Shown: in pieces, positions 1 through 5,651 of the stretch
Numbering within the stretch: the first letter of the stretch is position 1
Layout: every line of letters starts with the position of its first letter
Assembly: GCA_028287605.1 (NCBI GenBank)
Contig: JAQBPI010000152.1
Span: forward strand, 1 to 5,651
Origin: Chloroflexota bacterium
GTDB lineage: Bacteria > Chloroflexota > Dormibacteria > Aeolococcales > Aeolococcaceae
Direction: 5' to 3'
Length of the DNA: 5,651 nucleotides
Program-made: the position numbers and the translations under genes
The notes under the pieces: model-generated
Told to the model about the DNA's origin: nothing
The model's input: the letters and a program-made list of their open reading frames with translations, nothing else
The model's database searches: none

Positions 1-468
1 GCGCTGCTCGTCGCCAGCCCGGTGGCGCGCCTGCGGTACGGCGAGTTCGCCCAGGGCACCGGCGCCTTCCTCCGGCCCCTGCTGGTGCCGGTGGTGCTCG
101 CGCTGACCGGTGCGGTGGTGCTGGGAGCGCCCGCGCTGCTGCGCCGCCTGCCCCGGCTGGGCGGGCCGGTGCGGGCGTTGAGCCGCGACTCGCTCGGCGT
201 CTACATCCTCCATCCGCTGATCGCCTTCGAGCTCGGTGACGACCTGCTGAAGCCGATGCTGCAGCAGCCCCTCCCCGGCTCGATCGCCGGCTTCCTGCTG
301 CTCACCGCCGGCACCCTGGCGCTCGCGCTGCTCGCCACCCGGCTGATCAGCGCGACCCCGCTGGCGCCGCTGATCGGCGGCGAGCCCCGACCGCCAGCCT
401 GGCTCTCGGCGCTGACGCGCCGAATGCTTCGGGGGACTCCCCCAGGCCATCAGCTCCTTCGTCGCTGA
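1..468 (+). CDS. Acyltransferase-3 family membrane protein, C-terminal part (5' end outside window)
   Basis: The reading frame is open from base 1 to a TGA at 466-468, giving the last 155 residues. The GTG at base 22 is in frame but is probably internal, since coding sequence continues to the window edge. Three hydrophobic segments are visible, at about residues 23-47, 62-80 and 94-117. The second carries SRDSLGVYILHPLI, which closely resembles the late membrane-helix signature of acyltransferase-3 (OafA/WecH/ExoH-like) proteins. Those are integral membrane enzymes, usually 350-400 residues with about ten helices, that O-acetylate or O-acylate sugars of cell-surface polymers. The catalytic histidine region near the N terminus is not in the window, so activity and acceptor cannot be judged. 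The tail after about residue 125 is polar, proline- and arginine-rich and probably cytoplasmic. The gene converges on the phosphodiesterase gene with 13 bp between stop codons. Family assignment rests mainly on the one motif and the hydrophobic pattern. Confidence 0.75.
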   Translation, partial: ALLVASPVARLRYGEFAQGTGAFLRPLLVPVVLALTGAVVLGAPALLRRLPRLGGPVRALSRDSLGVYILHPLIAFELGDDLLKPMLQQPLPGSIAGFLLLTAGTLALALLATRLISATPLAPLIGGEPRPPAWLSALTRRMLRGTPPGHQLLRR

Positions 469-506
469 CGCCTTCCCCCTGTCAGCGCCGCACCATGACG
501 AAGGGG
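454..506. terminator. Nested inverted repeat at convergent gene ends, candidate bidirectional terminator
   Basis: An outer perfect 8-bp pair, CCTTCGTC (456-463) with GACGAAGG (497-504), can be extended by a G-U and a C-G pair to 454/506. It encloses an inner perfect 6-bp pair, GCTGAC (464-469) with GTCAGC (481-486). The inner loop is about 11 nt, and an asymmetric 10-nt bulge (487-496) separates the stems on the right side. Both stop codons (466-468 on +, 482-484 on -) lie in the inner stem. A shorter hairpin, GGGGG-ACT-CCCCC, sits just upstream at 431-443. There is no U-tract on either side, so this is not a canonical intrinsic terminator. GC-rich bacteria often end transcripts at stems without a U-tract, but chance pairing is easy at this base composition. 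Confidence 0.35.
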
Positions 507-1654
507 ACCAGCTGCTCGGCGGCGGTCATCGACCCGTGGTGGCCCATCATCCGCGCCTGGGCGGGGTCGACTGAGCGCTGGAAGACGCCGACGTCGCCGT
601 GGGCGGCGGCGAGCACGTCGCCGATGCGCGCGCGGATGCGAGCCGGCACGATCGGCCCGAACCAGCCCTCCTCGATGGCCTGATCGCGGGAGACGATCCA
701 CATCCGGTCGCCGAGGTGGGCGCGCCAGGCGGAGAGCACGTCCTCGACCGCGCCGTCGCGGACGTGGAGGTGGCGGGCGCGGGCCTCGCCGGCGAGCAGC
801 CGCAGGCCGGCGGACAGCTCGGGGTGGTCGTCCACGTCCACCCGCGAGCGCGGCGGCAGGTCGATCATGCCGTGGTCGCCGGTGACCACCAGCGCCGACC
901 CCGCGGGCAGCCGCTCGGCCACTAGGGCGGCGGTGCGGTCGATGTCGGCGAGCTGCAGCGTCCACGCCTCCGAGGCGGTGCCGCGGAGGTGGCCGACGGC
1001 GTCGAGGTCGGGGTGGTACGCGTACACGAAGCGGCGTCCGCGCTCGCCGAGCGCCTCGACGATCTGCAGCGCGGTGTCGGCGAGCGAGATCGCCGGGCGG
1101 TAGCGGCCACCGCGCAGCACCGCGCGGGTCATCCCCGAGTGGGAGTGCAGCCGCGGCCCGATCAGCACCACGTCGATGCCCGAGGAGACGGCGCGCTCGA
1201 AGGCGGTGGCGTCGGGCTGCACCTCCTCGGGGAGCAGCCGGTGGATGGTGTCGCCGGCGCCCCCCCGCACCCCGTAGGGCGCCCACGTGAGCATGTTCAG
1301 AGCGCCCTCCTCGCCGGGCAGCCACACCGTGTAGCCGACCAGGCCGTGCTCGCCCGGCGGGCGCCCCGTGCCGATGGAGGCGATGCTGGCGGCGGTGGTG
1401 GCGGGGAAGCCGGCGGTGAGCGGCACCGCCCGCAGCGCGGTGCCGGCGAGGAAGGGCGCCGACGCCGCGCGCTCGCGGAGCAGCTCGAACCCGAGGCCGT
1501 CGACGACCAGCAGCGCCACCGAGTTGAGCGGGTCGAGGCCGAGCGGGTCGGGGAACTCGTCGGCGCCGAGCGCGTGCATCAGCGCGGGGACGAGGTCGGC
1601 CAGGGCTGCCTCGCCATAGCGAGGCAGGGGGCGCGGGGGTTCGGCCTCCGCCAC
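482..1654 (-). CDS. Alkaline phosphatase superfamily phosphodiesterase / nucleotide pyrophosphatase-like protein
   Basis: This 390-residue protein belongs to the type I phosphodiesterase/nucleotide pyrophosphatase branch of the metal-dependent alkaline phosphatase superfamily. Every expected metal ligand is visible: D52 in VDGLG, D218 and H222 in DLDAVGH, D260-H261 in GDHGM, and H373 in GHHG. The likely nucleophile is T87 in GFPATTAAS, nine residues before the T of the following TG (residues 96-97), the spacing seen in E. coli PhoA and the NPP enzymes. The motif GRPPGEHGLVGY follows at 98-109. No signal peptide or membrane helix is apparent, so it probably acts in the cytoplasm, unlike secreted NPPs. 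The family hydrolyses phosphodiester or phosphomonoester bonds with two divalent metals (usually zinc); the substrate cannot be read from sequence. The start is GTG at 1652-1654, 5 bp after the carboxyltransferase stop and without a clear Shine-Dalgarno sequence, suggesting translational coupling. It is the last gene of the minus-strand run. Confidence 0.85.
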   Translation of the reverse strand: MAEAEPPRPLPRYGEAALADLVPALMHALGADEFPDPLGLDPLNSVALLVVDGLGFELLRERAASAPFLAGTALRAVPLTAGFPATTAASIASIGTGRPPGEHGLVGYTVWLPGEEGALNMLTWAPYGVRGGAGDTIHRLLPEEVQPDATAFERAVSSGIDVVLIGPRLHSHSGMTRAVLRGGRYRPAISLADTALQIVEALGERGRRFVYAYHPDLDAVGHLRGTASEAWTLQLADIDRTAALVAERLPAGSALVVTGDHGMIDLPPRSRVDVDDHPELSAGLRLLAGEARARHLHVRDGAVEDVLSAWRAHLGDRMWIVSRDQAIEEGWFGPIVPARIRARIGDVLAAAHGDVGVFQRSVDPAQARMMGHHGSMTAAEQLVPFVMVRR

Positions 1655-1659
1655 GACCG

Positions 1660-3330
1660 TCAGAGGGGGATGTTGCCGTGTTTGCGGCGGGGTCGCTCCA
1701 CCTGCTTGGTGGCGGTCATGCGCAGCGCGTTGACGAGCACGGCGCGGGTCTGCTTGGGCTCGATGACGTCGTCGACGTAGCCGCGCTCGGCCGCGTAGTA
1801 GGGATTGGCGAACTGCTCACGGTAGTCCTCGATCAGCTGCGCGGCCTTGGCGGCGGGATCCGCGGCCTGGGCGATCTCCCGGCGGAAGATGATGTTCACC
1901 GCGCCCTGCGGGCCCATCACCGCGATCTCCGCGGTGGGCCAGGCCACGTTGTAGTCGGCACGGATGTGCTTGCTGCACATGACGTCGTAGGCACCGCCGT
2001 AGGCCTTGCGGGTGATCACCGTGAGCTTGGGGACGGTGGCCTCGCAGTATGCGTAGAGGAGCTTGGCACCGTGGCGGATGATGCCACCGTACTCCTGGGC
2101 GGTGCCGGGGAGGAACCCCGGCACGTCGACGAAGGTGACCAGCGGGATGTTGAAGGAGTCGCAGAAGCGGACGAAGCGCGCGCCCTTGATGCTCGCCTCG
2201 ATGTCGAGCGCGCCGGCGAGCACCCGCGGCTGGTTGCCCACGATCCCCACCGGGTGACCGTCCAGGCGGGCGAAGCCGGTGATCAGGTTCTCGGCGTGGT
2301 ACGGCATCACCTCGAGGAAGCGCGCCTCGTCGACCACGCGGCTGATCACCGCGCGCATGTCGTAGGGGTGGTTGGGGTTGTCGGGGATGATCGACTGCAG
2401 CTCGGGGTCGGCGCGCTGGGGATCGTCGAGGGTGGGACGGTGGGGCGGCTGCTCGCGGTTGTTGCTGGGCAGGTAGGAGAGCAGCTCGCGGATCTGGGCG
2501 AAGGCCTCGTCCTCGGCGTCGGCGATGAAGTGGGCGACGCCGCTGCGCCGGTTGTGCACGTCCGAGCCGCCCAGCTCCTCCTGGGTCACCTCCTCGCCGG
2601 TGGTCACCTTGATGACGTCGGGGCCGGTGATGAACATGTAGCCGACCCTGCGCACCATGAAGATGAAGTCGGTCATCGCCGGCGAGTAGACCGCCCCGCC
2701 GGTGCAGGGGCCGACGATCAGCGAGAGCTGGGGGATGACGCCGCTCGACCAGACGTTGCGGTAGAAGATCTCCGCGTAGCCGGCGAGCGACACCACGCCC
2801 TCCTGGATGCGCGCCCCGCCGGAGTCGTTGACGCCGATGCAGGGCGCGCCGGTCTGCACCGCCAGGTCCATGATCTTGGTCACCTTCTCGGCGAAGACCT
2901 CGCCGAGCGAGCCGCCGAAGACGCTGGCGTCGTGGCTGAAGACGAACACCTGGCGGCCGTCGACGGTGCCCCAGCCGGTGATCACCCCGTCGCCGCGGAT
3001 GCGCTTCTCACCCATCCCGAAGTTGGTGGAGCGATGCATGGCGAAGACGTCGATCTCGACGAAGGAGCCGGGGTCGAGGAGCCGCTCGATGCGCTCGCGG
3101 GCGGTGAGCTTGCCCTTGCGGTGCTGCACGCGCGCCGCCGCCCCGCCGCGCTGCACCGCGTCGTAGCGCCGCTTCCTGAGCAGGTTGATCTTGCGCTCGG
3201 TGACGCTGCCGGGGGTGCCTGCGGCGGCGCCGTTGGCGCCGGCGGCGGTGGCCTTGAGGTCACCATCGCTCAGTCGCGGACGGTCCTCGGCCCCCGCGGG
3301 GGGAATGCCGGGACGGGGCGCCTTGGCCAT
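1660..3330 (-). CDS. pccB: Acyl-CoA carboxylase beta (carboxyltransferase) subunit, propionyl-CoA carboxylase type
   Basis: From the ATG at 3330 this encodes 556 residues, typical of PccB/AccD5-type carboxyltransferases. The subunit transfers CO2 from carboxybiotin on a separate alpha subunit to propionyl-CoA (or acetyl-CoA), giving methylmalonyl-CoA or malonyl-CoA; family members are cytoplasmic, usually hexameric. Two crotonase-like halves are visible. The N half has [19 protein letters not shown] (72-90), SGGARIQEG (170-178) and [12 protein letters not shown] (207-218). The C half has [16 protein letters not shown] (401-416) and AYGGAYDVM (443-451), and the protein ends in KHGNIPL, a conserved family ending. 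Residues 1-41 are an Ala/Gly/Pro-rich variable leader before the conserved [12 protein letters not shown]. An in-frame GTG at 3378 would add 16 residues and leave only 3 bp after the upstream gene; I prefer the ATG because the added residues look non-conserved and a possible promoter lies between. No alpha (biotin carboxylase) or epsilon subunit gene is adjacent. Methylmalonyl-CoA decarboxylase alpha subunits are related, but no partner for that complex is present. Confidence 0.93.
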   Translation of the reverse strand: MAKAPRPGIPPAGAEDRPRLSDGDLKATAAGANGAAAGTPGSVTERKINLLRKRRYDAVQRGGAAARVQHRKGKLTARERIERLLDPGSFVEIDVFAMHRSTNFGMGEKRIRGDGVITGWGTVDGRQVFVFSHDASVFGGSLGEVFAEKVTKIMDLAVQTGAPCIGVNDSGGARIQEGVVSLAGYAEIFYRNVWSSGVIPQLSLIVGPCTGGAVYSPAMTDFIFMVRRVGYMFITGPDVIKVTTGEEVTQEELGGSDVHNRRSGVAHFIADAEDEAFAQIRELLSYLPSNNREQPPHRPTLDDPQRADPELQSIIPDNPNHPYDMRAVISRVVDEARFLEVMPYHAENLITGFARLDGHPVGIVGNQPRVLAGALDIEASIKGARFVRFCDSFNIPLVTFVDVPGFLPGTAQEYGGIIRHGAKLLYAYCEATVPKLTVITRKAYGGAYDVMCSKHIRADYNVAWPTAEIAVMGPQGAVNIIFRREIAQAADPAAKAAQLIEDYREQFANPYYAAERGYVDDVIEPKQTRAVLVNALRMTATKQVERPRRKHGNIPL

Positions 3331-3341
3331 GGTGGGTGGCA

Positions 3342-3347
3342 AGGCTA
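3342..3347 (-). promoter_or_regulatory. Possible -10 element (TAGCCT) upstream of the carboxyltransferase ATG
   Basis: On the minus strand TAGCCT fits the actinobacterial -10 consensus TANNNT and ends 11 nt before the ATG at 3330. Initiation about 7 nt downstream of it would leave a leader of only a few bases, consistent with the missing Shine-Dalgarno sequence. No convincing -35 hexamer is visible at 16-19 bp. The same hexamer sits at nearly the same distance before the next upstream gene (4082-4087). If real, it would support the ATG over the GTG at 3378, because it lies inside the extra codons of the longer version. A six-base match is weak evidence by itself. Confidence 0.25.
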
Positions 3348-3381
3348 CCGGAATGGAGGCTCCGCGGGACGTCGCCACCGG

Positions 3382-4071
3382 TCAGCGCGACGGCTCCACG
3401 CAGAGGACCACGTCGTCGCGGAGGTAGCGGACCGGCACCCCGGCGGCGCAGGGGTCGGCCAGGGTCCCCGGCGAGAGCTTCTGCAGGATCCTCCCGTCGT
3501 GCGGTCCGGAGCAGCCGGCCGGCCGCAGCTCACCGGCGACGACGACCACGCACTGCCCGGGGAGGGAGTCCGAGGTGGGGTCGATGAGCTGGGGGGCGGT
3601 CACCGCCCGCACCACCAGGAGCAGGGCCACGGCGGCGACCACCAGCGGGACCAGCGGCCCGGGGCGCCTCCAGAGCGGCCGGCCCGGGAGCAGCGGCGCC
3701 GCCAGCGGGCTGATCACCGCCGGGTCGCGCACCGGGGCGCCCAGCCGCCGCACCCGGCGCAGCGACAGCAGGTTGCGCAGCGGCGTCGACCAGCTGAAGA
3801 CCAGCAGCGAGATCACCCCCCACCAGCCGGTCAGCAGGGTGCGGTTCTGGAGGTCGCGGAAGGTGGCGATCCCGCACGACCGGCAGTACGGCCCCGGCCG
3901 GCTGCGCGCCTGCATCAGCAGCACCATGCCCACGTGCTGGCGGAAGGTGACGTCCGCCGCAGGCGCCGAGCCACAGAGCCGGCACTCGCCGGGCCCGGGG
4001 CCGCGGTGCTCTCGCGGAGGGGGTGGGGCAGGATCCGGGCCGGAGATGGGCTGGGGGCTGGAGTCGGACAT
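3382..4071 (-). CDS. Zinc-ribbon, two-TM membrane protein with Cys-rich C-terminal domain, function unknown
   Basis: I read this as 229 residues from the ATG at 4071 (MSDSSPQP) to the TGA at 3382-3384. The frame stays open upstream to 4422, but that part overlaps the neighbouring membrane-protein gene and is arginine-rich shadow sequence. After a proline-rich N terminus (1-28), C30-x2-C33 and C63-x2-C66 form a probable zinc ribbon. It is followed by a hydrophobic segment at 81-104, beginning TGWWGVISLLVF, and a second at 138-159. The remaining 70 residues carry four cysteines (C174, C187, C208, C224), including CSGPHDG at 187-193. The spacing resembles the small Cys-containing outer domains of actinobacterial LppU/septum-formation-like proteins, so two disulfides outside the membrane are plausible. 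The likely topology is zinc ribbon inside, two helices, Cys domain outside only if the short linker at 105-137 is placed accordingly; two helices in a row would return the chain to the starting side, so the first segment may be re-entrant or peripheral. Stop-to-stop gap to the downstream ATG is 51 bp. Function is not known. Confidence 0.8.
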   Translation of the reverse strand: MSDSSPQPISGPDPAPPPPREHRGPGPGECRLCGSAPAADVTFRQHVGMVLLMQARSRPGPYCRSCGIATFRDLQNRTLLTGWWGVISLLVFSWSTPLRNLLSLRRVRRLGAPVRDPAVISPLAAPLLPGRPLWRRPGPLVPLVVAAVALLLVVRAVTAPQLIDPTSDSLPGQCVVVVAGELRPAGCSGPHDGRILQKLSPGTLADPCAAGVPVRYLRDDVVLCVEPSR

Positions 4072-4081
4072 GGCGCCGAGC

Positions 4082-4087
4082 AGGCTA
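4082..4087 (-). promoter_or_regulatory. Possible -10 element (TAGCCT) upstream of the zinc-ribbon protein ATG
   Basis: TAGCCT on the minus strand lies in the 32-bp gap after the polytopic membrane-protein stop and ends 10 nt before the ATG at 4071. It matches TANNNT and would again give a leader of a few nucleotides; no Shine-Dalgarno sequence is present between it and the ATG. A clear -35 hexamer is not visible. A CTGACC lies 14 bp upstream, which is short for a normal spacer and overlaps the preceding stop codon. Confidence 0.25.
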
Positions 4088-4103
4088 CTCCGCGCGGTCC
4101 CGG

Positions 4104-5651
4104 TCAGGGCCTCCAGCGGGAGAGGGCCTGGCGGAGCCGGTTCACCCGCTCGCGCTCGAGGGCCAGGCCCACCGACCCGGTGAGCAGCAGCAGCGCGCAG
4201 CCGCCGAAGACCGCGTAGAGGGGCAGGCTGGAGGCGGCGATGCCGAGGGCGCGCAGGCAGACGCCCGCCAGCGCCGCGCCCGCGGCCACGGCGCAGAGCC
4301 GCGACTCCGCGATCACCCCGACGAGCAGGACCGCGATCGCCTCGCCGAGCAGGAGCGGCAGGTACCAGGAGCCGGAGCTGGCGGCGAGAGCCTGGAGGCC
4401 GCTGCTGCCGAGCAGCAGGCACAGGCCGCCGCCGAGCAGCGGCAGCGCCGCCCCGGGGCGTCCGTCGGGGAGGCGGTCGCCGCGGGCGGCGAGCCCGCAG
4501 CAGATCGCGGCGAGGGCGGGGGCGACCACGTAGTCCTGGGCGTCCATGAGGTGGGCGGCGGCGCTCAGCCAGTCGAGCGCGGTGGCGGCGAGCAGCACTC
4601 CCCCCCAGAGGGCGAGCCGCGGCGCCGGGCCGGCCGGCTCGGTGGCGAGCAGGGCGGCGGCGACCAGCGTGGCGGCGAACCCGGAGAGGGCGAGCGCGGT
4701 CGACAGGCCCGCCAGCCCGTCGGGTGTGCCGGTGGCCTCCGTGAACGCCCAGAGCGCGGCCAGGGCGACGAGGCCGAGGGCGGTGAGACGGTGGGCGGTG
4801 CGCCAGTGCGGCCCCGGCCCGTCGAGCAGGGCGCCGCCGCGGACGGCCAGGCCGAGCGCGGTCAGCCCCAGCACCGCGCCGGTGGTGCCGGCGCCGATGG
4901 CGAGGGCGGCGCTCACCGCGGAGGTGGCGGCGAGGGCGGCGGCACCGACCACGGTCTCCAGCCGCTGCAGGCGGCGGCCGGCGAGGTAGACGGCCACGGC
5001 GAGGGCGCCGCTGACCACGGAGAGCAGGGTGTGGTCCCCAGCCGCGACGCAGAGGCCGAGGCTGAGCACGACCAGGCCGCCGGCGCCCGCCCAGAGGCCG
5101 GCCGCGAGGTCACCCCCGGCGCGGCGCAGGCTCGTCCCGGTGAGCGCCAGCCCGGCGGCGGCGAGGAAGGGCAGCGGCGCGAGGGCGATGGCGGCCTGGT
5201 GGAGGCTGAGCCCGCCGCCGGCGACCAGCGCGGCCGACCAGTACCAGGCGGCGGCTCCGAGGGCGGCGACGAGCAGGCCGGCGAGGGCGCGGCGGGTCGT
5301 GGCGGCGAGCAGCACCGCCCCGGCGAGCGCCCCCGCGCTGAGCAGCGCCTCCAGCCAGACCGGCGACACGATCACGCAGGCGGCTGCGGCGAGGCGCAGG
5401 CCGGCGCCCCACCAGGCGAGCAGGCGCTGGGCCGGCGGCATCGCCACCGACATCGCCGCGAGAGCGGTCCCCAGGATGACGAGCGAGGCGGTGTATCCGA
5501 CCTGGCCGAGCTGCCAGGCGCTCACCGCGGTGAGAGCGGCGACGGTGAGCCCGGCGCTCAGCCAGGGCAGCGGCGTCGACGAGCGGCGCCGCACCGCCAC
5601 CAGCGCGGTGGCGCCGAGCACCAGCCCCAGCCCGCAGGGCACCCCCGCCGG
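4104..5651 (-). CDS. Large polytopic membrane protein, SCO7613-like (5' end outside window)
   Basis: The frame is open from the right window edge to a TGA at 4104-4106, giving 515 residues; the GTG at 5642 is in frame but is probably an internal valine codon. The protein is almost entirely hydrophobic Ala/Leu/Gly/Val sequence that I divide by eye into roughly 19 membrane segments separated by short Arg- or Asp-containing loops. Near residues 373-380 is DYVVAPAL, followed about 20 residues later by RLPDGRPGAALPLLGGGL. This resembles the 'tyr-x-x-x-pro' helix and following loop of large Streptomyces SCO7613-type membrane proteins. The end is also typical of such proteins: a last helix (LLLLTGSVGLAL) and then a basic amphipathic tail, LERERVNRLRQALSRWRP. 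SCO7613-type proteins often have an N-terminal zinc ribbon; here that end is not visible. No catalytic motif or transporter signature was recognised. Low-complexity membrane sequence makes family assignment uncertain; that it is a real membrane protein gene is much safer. It probably heads, or sits early in, the minus-strand operon. Confidence 0.7.
   Translation of the reverse strand, partial: PAGVPCGLGLVLGATALVAVRRRSSTPLPWLSAGLTVAALTAVSAWQLGQVGYTASLVILGTALAAMSVAMPPAQRLLAWWGAGLRLAAAACVIVSPVWLEALLSAGALAGAVLLAATTRRALAGLLVAALGAAAWYWSAALVAGGGLSLHQAAIALAPLPFLAAAGLALTGTSLRRAGGDLAAGLWAGAGGLVVLSLGLCVAAGDHTLLSVVSGALAVAVYLAGRRLQRLETVVGAAALAATSAVSAALAIGAGTTGAVLGLTALGLAVRGGALLDGPGPHWRTAHRLTALGLVALAALWAFTEATGTPDGLAGLSTALALSGFAATLVAAALLATEPAGPAPRLALWGGVLLAATALDWLSAAAHLMDAQDYVVAPALAAICCGLAARGDRLPDGRPGAALPLLGGGLCLLLGSSGLQALAASSGSWYLPLLLGEAIAVLLVGVIAESRLCAVAAGAALAGVCLRALGIAASSLPLYAVFGGCALLLLTGSVGLALERERVNRLRQALSRWRP

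Noticed and set aside
1260..1266. A run of seven C (and another at 4600-4606) that might cause slippage or phase variation.
   Set aside because: Seven identical bases are expected by chance in sequence this GC-rich, and both reading frames continue intact with sensible protein on each side.
450..1325. A 291-codon minus-strand frame overlapping the phosphodiesterase.
   Set aside because: It is an Arg/Pro/Gly/Ala-rich shadow of the phosphodiesterase in another frame.
989..1780. A 263-codon + strand frame, and other + strand frames at 495-1619, opposite the phosphodiesterase.
   Set aside because: They overlap a gene with a complete set of catalytic residues, and their translations are low-complexity with no motif.
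3989..3998. A 10-base palindrome CCGGGCCCGG inside the zinc-ribbon gene.
   Set aside because: It encodes the Pro/Gly-rich linker just before the first CxxC, and such GC palindromes are common by chance here; there is no second copy or regulatory context.
1678..4218. A stop-free 846-codon frame on the + strand, antisense to the carboxyltransferase and both neighbouring genes.
   Set aside because: Its translation is a His/Val/Gly/Asp/Arg-rich string with no recognisable domain, and it runs opposite a strongly conserved enzyme. Long antisense frames arise readily in sequence this GC-rich because stop codons are rare there.
4072..4422. An N-terminal extension of the zinc-ribbon protein up to 4422.
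   Set aside because: It is arginine- and proline-rich and overlaps the end of the polytopic membrane protein for over 300 bases, while a good ATG lies in the intergenic gap at 4071.
1..5651. Search for mobile elements, CRISPR arrays, tRNA or rRNA genes, attachment sites and toxin-antitoxin pairs.
   Set aside because: I saw no transposase or integrase motifs, no regularly spaced direct repeats and no tRNA-like folds; the window is compact ordinary coding sequence.

Overview
The window is very GC-rich (about 70% or more by eye; 47 of the first 60 bases are G or C) and gene-dense, with no gene-free stretch longer than about 50 bases. Its gene families suggest a high-GC actinobacterium or a relative such as Dormibacterota: a PccB/AccD5-type acyl-CoA carboxylase beta subunit, an actinobacterial-style zinc-ribbon membrane protein, and an Ala/Leu-rich SCO7613-like polytopic membrane protein. 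The taxon is an inference from family type and composition, because there is no rRNA or other marker here.

Layout. Bases 1-468 (+ strand) hold the 3' end of an acyltransferase-3-type membrane protein gene that enters from the left. It converges with a minus-strand run of four genes. Read in the direction of transcription, from the right edge leftwards, these are a large polytopic membrane protein (5651 to 4104, its 5' end outside the window), a two-TM zinc-ribbon membrane protein (4071 to 3382), an acyl-CoA carboxylase carboxyltransferase subunit (3330, or possibly 3378, to 1660) and a cytoplasmic alkaline-phosphatase-superfamily phosphodiesterase (1654 to 482). Gaps are 32 bp, 51 bp (or 3 bp with the earlier start) and 5 bp, so the run looks like one operon, perhaps with internal promoters. 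The convergent junction is only 13 bp and lies inside a nested inverted repeat that contains both stop codons.

How the genes fit together. The carboxylase subunit is the only gene with a firm metabolic role: it carboxylates propionyl-CoA or acetyl-CoA together with a biotin-carrying alpha subunit encoded elsewhere. The phosphodiesterase has a complete metal site but unknown substrate. The two membrane proteins have no known function. I found no mobile element, CRISPR array, RNA gene or phage signature. The most useful leads are a repeated TAGCCT element 10-11 nt before two ATG starts that lack Shine-Dalgarno sequences, and the pairing of a zinc-ribbon membrane protein with a polytopic membrane protein. 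I see no convincing evidence of a wholly new system.
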